Assembly (NCBI GenBank): GCA_002104905.1
Contig: MCFE01000030.1
Span: 1-64,000 of the forward strand
Origin: Basidiobolus meristosporus CBS 931.73
Taxonomy: Eukaryota; Basidiobolomycota; Basidiobolomycetes; Basidiobolales; Basidiobolaceae
Length of the DNA stretch: 64,000 bases
Direction of reading: 5' to 3'
In this document: positions 11,908 through 21,671 of the stretch, piece after piece
Layout: the number at the start of each line of letters is the position of its first letter
Numbering within the stretch: position 1 is the first letter of the stretch
The notes under the pieces: model-generated
Databases searched by the model: none
What the model saw: the letters and a program-made list of their open reading frames with translations, nothing else
What the model was told of the DNA's origin: nothing
Made by a program: the position numbers and the translations under genes

Positions 11908-12254
11908 GATACAAGAATCTTGGAGATATTGGAAGTCATGGGGAGTACAAGTAGGTTATGTGGCTTTCACTTGATGATTTATTGAATGTAAAAGTAGTAT
12001 TTATACTTGTACATGGTCTTGGCTAAACAAGCACGTACAATGTGTTTAGAAAGATCCCAAGAACATGTGTGCAAAGTTTGGGGCTGTTTGGACAACTCAT
12101 CAAAATTTCATGATCTGGATACCTGATATTTTGGTGAAAATATTCCAAGTAAATCCCGACCAGGAATTTGGTCAGAATTCTCTGAGATTTGTAAGCAATG
12201 ACTTAAGTGACCAAGTTAGGTGAATATTTAGGTGTAATTACAAAATTTACAACA
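11908..12254 (-). mobile_element. Solo LTR-like element, reverse
   Basis: Reverse-oriented member of the same family. It begins near ACAAGAATCTTGGAGATATTG and continues through TGATTTATTGAATGTAAAAG and TAGTATTTATACTTG (the TATA and AATAAA blocks in reverse). It ends AATTACAAAATTTACAACA at 12254. It keeps the middle block (TCCCGACCAGGAATTTGG) missing from the forward copy at 11372. With that copy it forms a long inverted repeat with a spacer of about 325 bp. Two independent solo insertions are more likely than a single foldback transposon, because the arms differ in length. Confidence 0.7.
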
Positions 12255-12913
12255 GTGTGAACATGTGAATAATCTTCAAAAGTGTGGTGCTACGAGACAG
12301 GTAAAACACAAGCGATGGATCAGGAACTTGATGGGTCACACTAAACGGGAATCCAACTGTTGAAAAGTCATGCAGTTGGTAATATACCATGGTAATTAGT
12401 GAGTGATCCAACTACCAAAAAAGTATTTGATAAAGTGGAGATCGGTGCAACCGTGGTGAAATCATCCGATTTTAATTTGTGGAGCCGATACTGCAGGCTC
12501 ATGGATTGTGTGAGAATATTTTTGTTGCCGAGGTATTAGGTATTAGGACTCAGTGTTCAGAATGAATTGCGCACACATACGGCCCCCTGGCTCCCAATAT
12601 CACCGGCAAAATGAGTGCCTTCATACGCGCCACCTGATTCTAACCAAAACGTCTGTACACCAAAAAAGTACACGTTTCCACAGGTGTTGCTCAAGTATTC
12701 CCTTTCCTTTTATGGTCGTGAAAGTGTTCTCCGACATCGGCTGTTGATGTATTAGGAAATTGAAAGGTGCAATGTTAATGGAAAATTCAGGAGCTGCAAA
12801 TTAACGATGCACCAATTATGGGCATCGGAAGTAACGGATCTTGGATATGATTCTATTTGATATTCTCGTCCATGATGTGTAATTAACGGATAGCCAAGAA
12901 GCCAGTGCTCGTC

Positions 12914-12920
12914 ATATAAA
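12914..12920 (+). promoter_or_regulatory. TATA box of GlcNAc-6-P deacetylase gene
   Basis: CATATAAA lies about 60 bp before the ATG at 12978, a usual distance for a fungal core promoter. The convergent deaminase gene has a TATA box at a similar distance, so both may have inducible TATA-type promoters. Confidence 0.5.
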
Positions 12921-12977
12921 TGCACCCAGAGGCCAACGGGAGTCTGGTAAGCGAGCCACCTAACACATCCTTTCACC

Positions 12978-14180
12978 ATGTCTGTTCAGAGTAAGGTCCT
13001 GAAAATAATAAATGGCCGCATCGTTCGCGATGGAAAAATCGTTGTTGGGGAGTACCTTTATGTCAAAGACGGAAAATTTATCGATGGGAAAAGCCACTTC
13101 TGGGAAGGCCGGTCTACTCCTGACTTGGTCCTCGACGCGAAAAACGCCATCATTGCTCCAGGATACATTGACATTCAGTTAAATGGCGCGGTCGGAGTCG
13201 ACTTCACTGCCGATTGCGACATGCTTGCCGAAGGCCTGGATAAGGTTTCGAAAGCAATTCTTAAATGGGGATGCACGGCCTACTGCCCTACTATCGTCAG
13301 TTCCCACCCAAACGTGTATTCTGAATCTATGCATCTGTTCGCCCCCCGGCAAGGGGACGTACGAAACGGAGCAGAAATCCTAGGCGCTCATCTGGAAGGC
13401 CCTTTCATATCACCATTGAAGTTTGGCGCCCATGATGTCGAAACCCTGCGCGTTTCACCCAACGGCTTGAGTGATTTCGAGTCTTGTTACAACTTCAAAC
13501 GCGGTGAGAAGAAAAATATCGCGCTGATTACTGTAGCTCCTGAGATGGAGGGCATCATGGAAACAATTCCCGAGCTTGTCGATGAAGATATTATCGTGAG
13601 TATTGGTCATTCAAGCGCCACCAGTGCCCAGGCAGAGAAGGCTATCGAAAATGGAGCTACCCTTGTGACACATATGTTCAATGCCATGCAACAATTCCAT
13701 CACCGTGATCCTGGAATCATCGGTGTATTGGGTAGTAGCAAGAAGAAGCCTTACTATGGTATTATATGTGATGGCATTCACTGTCACCCCAATTCTGTAA
13801 AGATTGCATATTCTTCGCATCCCGCTGGCGTAGTGCTAGTTACCGACGCGATGAGTGCGGCCGGACTTCCACCTGGTCAGTATTACTTGGGTAATATGAC
13901 TGTAGATAAGAGCGAAGATCGGGTATACATTCAAGGAACTACCATACTTGCCGGCTCAGTCATTACGATGGATCAGTGTGTCAAGAATTTCCGTAGCTTT
14001 ACTGGTTGTTCGATTGTCGAGGCAATCGAGGCAGCCACACTTCACCCAGCTCAGGCACTGAATATCACACACAAAAAGGGGACGTTTAATGCAGGTGCTG
14101 ACGCCGACATCCTTTTCCTTGATGACGAGCTCAATGTGGAACGAGTATTCGTTGCAGGAGAAGAGGTAGTGGCCAACTAA
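12978..14180 (+). CDS. DAC1: N-acetylglucosamine-6-phosphate deacetylase (NagA/Dac1)
   Basis: Intronless 400-codon gene of full family length. It is an amidohydrolase that removes acetate from GlcNAc-6-phosphate to give glucosamine-6-phosphate. Visible motifs in order: APGYIDIQLNG (about 55-65), GAHLEGPFISP with the metal-site Glu (about 135), IVSIGHSSAT with a metal His (about 205), THMFNAMQQFHHRDPG with the substrate/metal His (about 230), and LVTDAMSAAGLPPG with the catalytic Asp (about 290). The start ATG immediately precedes the N-terminal beta strands (KVLKIINGRIV), and no upstream in-frame alternative is needed. It converges on the deaminase gene at 15367-16239, the next enzyme of the pathway, so the pair forms a small catabolic cluster for GlcNAc from chitin or cell-wall turnover. 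Confidence 0.95.
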   Translation: MSVQSKVLKIINGRIVRDGKIVVGEYLYVKDGKFIDGKSHFWEGRSTPDLVLDAKNAIIAPGYIDIQLNGAVGVDFTADCDMLAEGLDKVSKAILKWGCTAYCPTIVSSHPNVYSESMHLFAPRQGDVRNGAEILGAHLEGPFISPLKFGAHDVETLRVSPNGLSDFESCYNFKRGEKKNIALITVAPEMEGIMETIPELVDEDIIVSIGHSSATSAQAEKAIENGATLVTHMFNAMQQFHHRDPGIIGVLGSSKKKPYYGIICDGIHCHPNSVKIAYSSHPAGVVLVTDAMSAAGLPPGQYYLGNMTVDKSEDRVYIQGTTILAGSVITMDQCVKNFRSFTGCSIVEAIEAATLHPAQALNITHKKGTFNAGADADILFLDDELNVERVFVAGEEVVAN

Positions 14181-15366
14181 ACCGTTGGCGCCCAACACAC
14201 ATACACACATTAGTACATAGTATGCTTTGGGGATAAAGTAATAACTCCATTCTTTAGTGTAATTATATTATGAGTTTTCCATTATTCAATAAAGTCAACA
14301 TCACGTATCTTATAGACACCTTTGCAAGTGGAAATTGCATGGATTCATTGGAATCAAGTATAGGCACCACAACAATAATTGACTTGGATGAGGCCCACTG
14401 AATTCGATTGCATTACGGACGGACATCTGGTCTCCACCAAAGAACGCACTCCCACTCTAACTTCACATGACACTCCGTGCATACAGGAGGGCTCTGATTG
14501 GTGTATCTCTCGGTATCCCGGAAACCACGGATACCATTGTGAAACTTCTATAGAAGTGATTATTCCGAATTTTACATCGAAACTACTATAAACAAACAAG
14601 ATTCTTGTTCAACCTTCCCATGTCTAGATTACACATGTGGGATTTGCTGCAATATCAATCATTCAAAATAGTCCCGTTGAAATATTCACCGAGTATTCAA
14701 TTTGTGGTGGACTTATTTGATGTTAATTCAGTGGAAAATAGTTATTGTTGTTAATTGTGTATTGTTGCCCAGAACTCGAGCTCTGGGTGCAAGAGGATTG
14801 ATAAATTTGGGCAGTCGTCTCGAGCATAAACCGAAAAAATATAGCTGGTGCGGGGTAATTTGAATGAACTGCCTTAACGGGCAACGCCAGATCAACTTCA
14901 TGTTATTCGCCAAATTTTCAGCCACATGAATGTTTCATCCACTCACATGCGCTGTGGCTTCACATATTGTATACTCGCCGAGTAGGTCCCCTCATCAGCT
15001 TTTTACAAGGGCTGCGATGTTTTGTTGCATTGCCATTCGCCCCCGAACAAATTAGACCTCGGACCACGCAACATACTGTGCGCATTTGCTCCTCTGTTGC
15101 GGGTGGCATTAAACAACCAAACGAAATTAATGATTTAGCACCGTATCAACCTCCTTCGCTACAAGGCAGCCCAAGTCAGTGTCAATGATCGCTAAGGGAT
15201 ATTATCGGGCAGGAACTTCCAGTTTTATTAACAATAAACAAGTCGTGTCCTTTGTAGTTGAAATATACATATACAAATAACGGTATCCTTTCTACTCAAC
15301 AAAATAAGGATGGTGAATTAATTACTTGTAACTACCAAACTTTGTATCTATAGAAGAGTAACATGC
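14181..15366. other. Spacer between convergent GlcNAc catabolism genes
   Basis: Holds both 3' ends. An ATTCAATAAAGTC polyadenylation-like signal at about 14283 fits the deacetylase mRNA. The open frames at 14354-14599 on both strands overlap each other and show no recognisable motif, so I do not call them. Nothing else is seen. Confidence 0.5.
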
Positions 15367-16239
15367 TTAAAGGCTCTTGGCTTGGAAGCTGGCGGCGTCG
15401 AAGTGCTTCACGGAGCCCTTGAGATCAATGTTCTCCTTGCCGATGAGTTGTTCGTGAACTTGTTCAATGGACTTGAAGTATTTGACAGTTTTGACGTGAA
15501 GTTCGTGGGTAGCATCTTCATCGCAAACAATCAAGGCCGAGCGGTGAAGTTGGATAGCAGAGACAGTCCACATGTGGTTAACACCTTCCTCGATACACTT
15601 GGCCAAAGCAACGGCCTTGGATTGTCCGGTAATGATGAGAACAATTTCACGGGCATCCATGACGGTAGCGACACCAACAGTCAAGGCAAGCTTGGGAACC
15701 TTGTTGACATCTCCATCGAAGAAGCGAGCGTTAGCAAGGATGGTCTCATAAGCCAAAGTCTTAACACGGGTACGAGAGTGAAGGGAAGATCCGGGTTCGT
15801 TGAAGGCAATATGGCCATCAGGGCCAATTCCACCAAGGAAGAGCTCAATTCCACCAACGGAGCGAATCTTCTCCTCATAACGCAAGCACTCGGATTCGAG
15901 ATCAGCGGCGTTACCATTCAAAATGTTAACGTTCTCAGGCTTGATATCGATGTGAGAGAAGAGGTGTCTCCACATGAATGAATGATAGCTTTCGGGGTGA
16001 TCTCTGGGAAGGCCAACGTATTCGTCCATGTTGAAGGAAATAACATGCTCGAAAGAAACCTCACCAGCCTTGTAAAACTCGACCAAACGCTTGTAAACTT
16101 GGATAGGAGAACCACCAGTAGGAAGGCCAATAACGAAGGGCTTTTCAGCAGATGGCTTGAATTCCAAGATACGACGCTTAATGTACTCAGCAATGTACTT
16201 GCTGACGTTATCAGAGTTATCGCGAATGACGAGTCTCAT
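15367..16239 (-). CDS. NAG1: Glucosamine-6-phosphate deaminase (NagB/Nag1)
   Basis: Intronless 290-codon gene of normal family length. It converts glucosamine-6-phosphate to fructose-6-phosphate and ammonium. Family motifs seen: [15 protein letters not shown] (phosphate loop, about 40-55), [20 protein letters not shown] with the catalytic Asp (about 72), [20 protein letters not shown] with the catalytic His and Glu (about 135-150), and SRTRVKTL. The MRLVIRD start is typical of the family, so the ATG at 16239 is firm. It lies tail-to-tail with the deacetylase gene that makes its substrate. Codon use is more GC3-rich and regular than in neighbouring genes, which suggests high expression. Confidence 0.96.
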   Translation of the reverse strand: MRLVIRDNSDNVSKYIAEYIKRRILEFKPSAEKPFVIGLPTGGSPIQVYKRLVEFYKAGEVSFEHVISFNMDEYVGLPRDHPESYHSFMWRHLFSHIDIKPENVNILNGNAADLESECLRYEEKIRSVGGIELFLGGIGPDGHIAFNEPGSSLHSRTRVKTLAYETILANARFFDGDVNKVPKLALTVGVATVMDAREIVLIITGQSKAVALAKCIEEGVNHMWTVSAIQLHRSALIVCDEDATHELHVKTVKYFKSIEQVHEQLIGKENIDLKGSVKHFDAASFQAKSL

Positions 16240-16300
16240 GTTGATATACTTAGAACCAGAGAAGTGAAAGTAATTACTTCAGTGTTCGGCGACTTGAACC

Positions 16301-16308
16301 TTTTATAC
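16301..16308 (-). promoter_or_regulatory. TATA box of glucosamine-6-P deaminase gene
   Basis: Read on the minus strand, TGTATAAAAGG lies about 65 bp upstream of the ATG at 16239. It matches the TATAAAAG consensus well and mirrors the TATA box of the deacetylase gene. Confidence 0.6.
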
Positions 16309-16319
16309 ATTCCGACGGA

Positions 16320-18084
16320 ATCGCGAGCCTAACCCTCCAATGAGAAATCGTGTTCAATCAACACCTTTTTGAAATTATCGTAATTGTCCATTTACTAATT
16401 AATCCATTTTGAGAGGCTTCGTTTTTCCTAATTGAACCTCAACTTTTACTCCGACCATATCTATTCGACGAATCGGCCCACCTGGCCTTTGGACGCGGAA
16501 CAATGTTTTCAAGTGAGATTCTAGCTATGATATGGGTTATCTATCAGATTGTATGCTGAGACGAGCAAGTAGACCAAGCCTTCCCTCTCCTATGCCGCTC
16601 TGCATTAGACACTGCGACGAAGACTGAATTGACAGTAGGAAAGATGTGCAGGATTTGGACACGGCTCCTATGGTGGTTGGGGAAGGGATGCCATTTCCCG
16701 ATACCGACACTACAGTATGGCCACCATTCAAACTATGTATTCGATAGCTTGTTCAACCTCACAGATACTTTGTTTTGAAATGTGTCCGTCGGCAGTAGAG
16801 GTAACCTTCCATTCCTGGGGTGAGTTTTCCATTGCCGACAAATATAATGAAGAGGGGGAGGTGAGGTAATCAGGTTTGGATAGGAAAACTGTTGGTCATG
16901 TGAAAAAACTACTCAGCACTACTACCAACCCTGGATTGATCAATAATCCGAGGTAGCGAAAGGCATTCACAGGATGGCTATTTTGCCTGATTGTTATCAC
17001 CAAAACAAAGAGCAAGCACTCGAGTTAGAGCGGGCTTCCTCGGGTTGGGTGGAAAGGTGTATCCGAACTAGCCCATGGGTGAAGTAACAGTATCACCCGC
17101 ATTCAGTATATGAGGCAGATTAGTATCCTATTCCAGTTGCCCGGATACATGCTAGAGTTCAGCCATCGTAAGGTGAGAAGATCGGGTAACAGATATTGAC
17201 TTAGTTGGCTCATGTATTCTTGAATGCAGGTTGCCATCCAACCAGACGTGCCTCGACCTAGATACACCTTACCTGGAATGTTATTCCAAATATATTTGGA
17301 ATCTCTAAGATGTTCCAACTTGGCACGGGGAATTTTTAATTTAATTTTACATCTTCATACAATCTCGCACGTGCTGACGAAGATACCATAGGAAAGGGTA
17401 CACTAGTTGACTATTATGTTATTCCGGATATATGGGCGTTTGCTGTTCGATGAGTATCTGAGGTGTTGAAATGTTCGCTTTCTTTAACACTTGTAATACA
17501 AAGCAAGTTGAATCTGGTGTATCTACCATTCTTTATTTGTCTGGAAGTACCACTAGAGCCAATACTTCCCCTTATATACAGTTAATGGTTAGACAGGTAA
17601 TTCGTCAAGAATAACAGTGTACGGATGTTTAAGTGGTCACTAACTCGCAACAACTGTTTCTGTGATTCTATTGTAGGACTAGCACTTGATCAGCCGAGGG
17701 AATATGTCTATGAGTGTTGAAAGGTTTTCAGTACGCAGAAGGTTTTGTTTGGAGATACAGTTTTGATGGTTACCATTATTGACCCACCACATGCCATTTG
17801 AATTTTATAGCCACGGACATCATCCACTTACTAGTTGGTTGGGGCTCTCACGATATAGTTAGCTAGGTATGGGGCTTTATTGCTAGATATTAGAATGTCA
17901 TAGGTGGAATGCGTAAAGATTATATAAGGTTTGGGTGAGCATTCTGAAGATTGGATTAGGGCTTGGAAATGGTTTGGCGCAAAGTATATTTGTAGGTTTT
18001 TCAAGTGAACATACCCTATCAGAATGCCATATGTTTCAGCCTTTCAAAACGAAGATTAGGGTCCACAGTTAACCATAATGCTGC
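16320..18084. other. Gene-poor region after the GlcNAc cluster
   Basis: The first few hundred bases are the presumed deaminase promoter. Short open frames at 16537-16731 and 17103-17318 (both -) have no recognisable domain and are not supported as genes. Confidence 0.45.
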
Positions 18085-18200
18085 TGTGAGGATTTTGGAG
18101 ATATTGGAAGTGGTTGGGAGGACCATTGCATCATTTGAGTTCACTTTATGATTGATCGAATGCAAAAGTTGTTTTTATACCTTTACAAGGTCTCAACAAA
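18085..18200 (-). mobile_element. Truncated, degenerate LTR-like fragment
   Basis: Contains GATTTTGGAGATATTGGAAGTGG, TTCACTTTATGATTGATCGAATG and a mutated TTTTTATACCTTTACAAGGTC block. These are, in order, the first ~110 bp of the reverse-oriented LTR family seen at 11908 and 18526. The rest is missing. Its higher divergence suggests an older insertion. Confidence 0.6.
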
Positions 18201-18594
18201 ACAAACAAAAGCTGTGAATAGCTAAATCTTGAAATTAGGAAAGTCCTGAAAGATATCTACACTCTCTAACTTGCCCAAAAGACTCCACACTCTGTGCATC
18301 TTCTTGTTAGAGCTTTCTTAAAGCATTCTGTTTCCTCAGAGTCTAAATATTGAATATGAGCTTAATAAAACAGCAATTGGAAATTATGCAATTCTTCTAG
18401 TTCTCCAAGCTAGCTAAGAAGCTTCACAGAATCTTGCATCAGTAAGTAAAGTAAATATGTATAAGCATTCTTGCCTTCTGTTGATAGATAGTAAGTAAAG
18501 TATAGCTACTAGCTTTCTGAGAAGTTATTGTTTTCAGAGTTTTGGAGATATTGGAAGTGATTGGGAGAACAAGTAGATTATGAGGTATTCACTT

Positions 18595-18599
18595 GATAA
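18595..18599. repeat. Target-site duplication, left (GATAA)
   Basis: Identical to the five bases immediately after the LTR at 18932-18936. It belongs to the outer, older LTR copy that served as the insertion target. Confidence 0.8.
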
Positions 18600-18931
18600 T
18601 GTTGTAAAAATTCGTAATTCCACCTAAATATTCATCTAACTTAGTCACTTACATCATTACCTTCAAGTCCTAGAGAATACTGACCAAATTCCTTGTTGGG
18701 ATTTACTTGGAATATTTACCCAGAATATCAAAATTAGATAAGTTGTCCAAACAGCCCCAAACCTTGTACACATGTTCTTGGGACCTTCCTTGACCTATTC
18801 TACGTGTTTTTTATGCCAAGACCATGTAGAAGTATAAATACTACTTTTACATTCAATAAATCATTAAGTGAAAACCACATAATCTACTTGTTCTCCCAAT
18901 CACTTCCAATATCTCCAAGACTCTTACAACA
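18600..18931 (+). mobile_element. Intact solo LTR with 5-bp target duplication
   Basis: 332 bp with TGTTGTAA...TTACAACA ends, an 8-bp perfect inverted repeat beginning TG and ending CA. It is flanked on both sides by GATAA (18595-18599 and 18932-18936). It has a TATAAATA box at 18833-18840 and AATAAA at 18855-18860, as expected for an LTR promoter and poly(A) signal. It is inserted in opposite orientation into another copy of the same family. No internal retroelement sequence remains, so it is a solo LTR formed by LTR-LTR recombination. The TG..CA ends and 5-bp duplication argue against a MITE. Confidence 0.82.
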
Positions 18932-18936
18932 GATAA
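18932..18936. repeat. Target-site duplication, right (GATAA)
   Basis: Right-hand partner of 18595-18599 and direct evidence that 18600-18931 inserted as a unit. Confidence 0.8.
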
Positions 18937-19159
18937 TTTATTGAATGTAAAAGTAGTATTTATACTTTTACATGATCTTGGCAAAAAAAAGCATGCAGAT
19001 TATGTTAAGGACAGCTTTGAGATACTTCATGTCCTGGTTACCTGATATTGTGGTGAAATATACCAACAAGGAATTTGGGCAGAATTCTCTAAGATTTGTA
19101 GACCATGATATGTGACCAAGCTAAGTGAATGCTTAGGTGTAATTATGAAATCTACAACA

Positions 19160-20347
19160 TGCGTGAACTATTTTGAGGAATAGTTCAAAATATTACCTTA
19201 AACTCTAACCCATTTTCAGGATATGAATATGGTATGACATCACTATATATGATTTAGTTACTAAGCTATTGGTTAAAACATTACTTGATTTACTTGAGCG
19301 TCAATGTAACATATTGTATCCAGCTACATGTGTAAGGAAGTGGATTTTTGCCAAGTATTACTGTAATTAGTGACAATAAGAATAGCAAAAAGAGTAGAAG
19401 GCCATCGTGATATTTTGCAAACGGTTTTTTGGGGCCTCACACATCACAAGAGTTAAGGACAAACTACTTGGATTAGAAAAGTTGCCAGGATAAATAACCC
19501 ACATTTTCAACACATTCCACAATCATCCAAAATACAAAGTACAAGTGCATACATGACAAATCTATTTGGCGCTAAACATGAAGTGTTTTGGAATTGACAA
19601 TTATAAAATGGATTAGAGGTTTGTATGTGCTATCGGGAGTTGTTGGTCCACTTTGTAGACCATTGCCAACAAGCATCAAGGGATAGATGCAGTGTTCAGC
19701 AATGAAACACGATTCATGTAACGAATACCATCAAAGTATTCACAATCTTTATGTACTATCAGGCATTTAAAAGCAGATTCAACTGTGCAGAATAATTCCA
19801 AATCATCAAGCGTACCAATGCTTATCTGTGATCACTAAAAATAGAATAGTTACAGCACAGAGACCTCATATTGTCGATTAGTTGTTGTCAACAATACACA
19901 TCGAAACTGATTATCACGAAGGTCAGGTTTACTCCAAGTACATCTATTGCCTGACTGGTCTGGCGATGGCCATACTAAGATAAGACCTGCACCTATGAAA
20001 ATGGCTCAGCAATGGAGCGTAGCAAAGCAAATAGTGTGGGAGAATAGCTCTACTTATAGCTAGACAAGCTTGTATTGTAGAAAAAGCTTAGGTCATTTTA
20101 CATGGTATACCCAATGCCGCGACTCCACATGCACAACTTTGCTTCATCTCAGTCTACACGTACTAATGTTCAACCAAATTTATGAACTTACTCGGCCTTG
20201 GGTAGCAAAAAAAGCTGCTAGAATATTCTATGAAGTTTAAAATCAAACCACACAGATGCTCGAAGAGATGTATACTTTCGAGTATATTGATATCATAACA
20301 GTGATAATTTATTACTTATGCGTAGTGAAGATGATCAGAAGCTACCA
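19160..20347. other. Spacer between nested LTRs and NDUFB2
   Basis: AT-rich with stop codons in every frame. No gene, RNA or repeat seen, apart from the presumed 3' flank of the NDUFB2 gene. Confidence 0.5.
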
Positions 20348-20629
20348 TTAATGGTGCTCCTTATGCTCACCATGGCCGTGACCGTGAGCATCCCAGGGAT
20401 GTTGCAGACGCTATTAGTGAGGGAAATAAGGTTAAAATACGTGTTACAGTTGTTTCAAGATGTTGTATTGAATGAGGCCTACCAAAGTGACGAGACCATC
20501 TTGCTTAGCACGATACATCATGAAAAACCACATGGTAGCTCCAAGGAGTTTTGCGGTATATCTGTGGAAGCGACTGGCTTGAGGGGGGTTGAAAGCGCCC
20601 CAGTTACCGGAGGAATGAGCACCTGCCAT
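20348..20629 (-). CDS. NDUFB2: NADH dehydrogenase 1 beta subunit 2-like (NDUFB2, complex I)
   Basis: Tiny two-exon gene of 69 codons. Exon 1 (20629-20483) encodes MAGAHSSGNWGAF.. with GATMWFFMMYRAKQDGLVTL. The intron (20482-20411) has GTAGGC and CACTAATAG borders. Exon 2 (20410-20348) encodes RLQHPWDAHGHGHGEHKEHH and a stop. The pattern of a single hydrophobic helix (TMWFF.MYRAKQDG) followed by HPWD and a His-rich tail fits small fungal membrane-arm subunits related to NDUFB2. Such subunits are accessory single-pass proteins of the inner mitochondrial membrane. No cleavable presequence is visible. The plus-strand frame over the same bases (20318-20647) is a shadow. A CATACAG acceptor-like site just before the ATG leaves room for a 5' UTR intron. 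Confidence 0.75.
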
Positions 20630-21671
20630 GTCTGTATGTTTTGTTAGGGAGGATGTTTAGTGAACAAGGCTTCGTTTCTCAGCAAAACGATGTCTTTTAC
20701 CCAACTAATATGTAATATGAAGGTTGAGGAAATTTTAATTTTGAGGGGCCCCAGATTGTGATCATTATGGGGTGAAAATATTTCTTGGGGGAGATGATTT
20801 CTCGCTGGTATAGTCGCTGGCCATTCAAATTGGTCCTTGATATGGGTGAAAAACCCGTGTCAGCGATCGCTTCGATCACAATTTCCCTGGCCATACTGGC
20901 ATTCAGGCTGCCTATATCCGTGAGTACTCCCTGACAAGGCTTACGGCAGTGGGGTCGTTCAATCAGCATTGGATTCTGCTAACTCCAACCACTTCGGCCT
21001 TACTTCCGTTGCCTGGGTTCCACATCGTCCCAACTCATACTTGATGCTTCAACAACCAGCTATATGCAAAACCCCAGGTCTCATTGCTAGAGTACCAGGC
21101 TGAGAAGACGGATCAGGCAGTCACACCTCCGCCAGTTGTTGAGTCACGTAGAAAGCTCTAATAGCCCTTCAGATCGCTGTTCATATAATAGCCATGGCCA
21201 TGGCCAGCATCCAAATCTTCAATTTATTATCATCCACGCCAGATCATGGATTATCGGCTATGCAGGTTTGTGACTGATCATTGCTGACTGTAGAAATAAT
21301 TTTGAATGGATTTGGGCATTTGATCGGTGGCTGTACTTAAACAAGCTTGCGATTTCAGGGTGTTGGCCAGCTCGCACCATGGTGGTGTTGATACACCCCA
21401 CGTTGGGCATGCCAATGCTGCATACAAACACGAAGTTCATGTTCCCAATCAAGCGATTTCCTCCCACCTGATTGGGCTCCTGATTCCTAGGATATATCCG
21501 CTATTCAGAGTAGTGCGAGGTTTAGCACTAACAGCAGTCAGCCAATAATGTACAACATCTCGGATATTACGAAGCGTAATGATATAAATAATGATGCTTG
21601 TGGGTTCACCTCTAGTCTGTTTTGGTATCTTCTCCTCAACTCTTCTGTAATTTCAAACAGACCAACTTAAA
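20630..21671. other. Divergent promoter region of NDUFB2 and EDC3
   Basis: The genes on either side are transcribed away from this 1-kb spacer. A 90-codon minus-strand frame (20697-20969) and others near 21300 lack motifs and are not supported. No specific site is recognised. Confidence 0.45.

Larger units (their letters stand above)
18526..19159 (-). mobile_element. Reverse solo LTR interrupted by a second LTR
   Basis: Outer element in two pieces. 18526-18599 starts near TATTGTTTTCAGAG and ends TTCACTTGATAA. 18932-19159 starts GATAATTTATTGAATG and ends AAATCTACAACA. Removing the insert and one GATAA restores TTCACTTGATAATTTATTG, which matches the uninterrupted copy at 11955-11980 (TTCACTTGATGATTTATTG). 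Internal blocks (TATTTATAC, GGAATTTGGGCAGAATTCTC, AGGTGTAATTATGAAA) follow the family order. Confidence 0.75.

Noticed and set aside
11372-12254. Foldback transposon or MITE with long inverted repeats
   Set aside because: Arms have different lengths, and the same unit occurs singly at 18600 with TG..CA ends and a 5-bp TSD, so two solo LTRs explain it better.
15382-15981. 199-codon plus-strand frame opposite the deaminase
   Set aside because: Exact antisense shadow of a highly conserved enzyme gene with strong codon bias, which tends to open the opposite frame.
16537-16731. 64-codon minus-strand frame, considered as a retroelement fragment
   Set aside because: Too short, no protease, RT or integrase motif, and no adjacent repeat.
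20318-20647. 109-codon plus-strand frame
   Set aside because: Covers the NDUFB2 exons and intron on the opposite strand; the minus-strand reading matches a known family, the plus does not.
20697-20969. 90-codon minus-strand frame before NDUFB2, considered as a presequence exon
   Set aside because: It ends in its own stop 67 bp before the NDUFB2 ATG, and related subunits usually start directly at MAG-type sequences.
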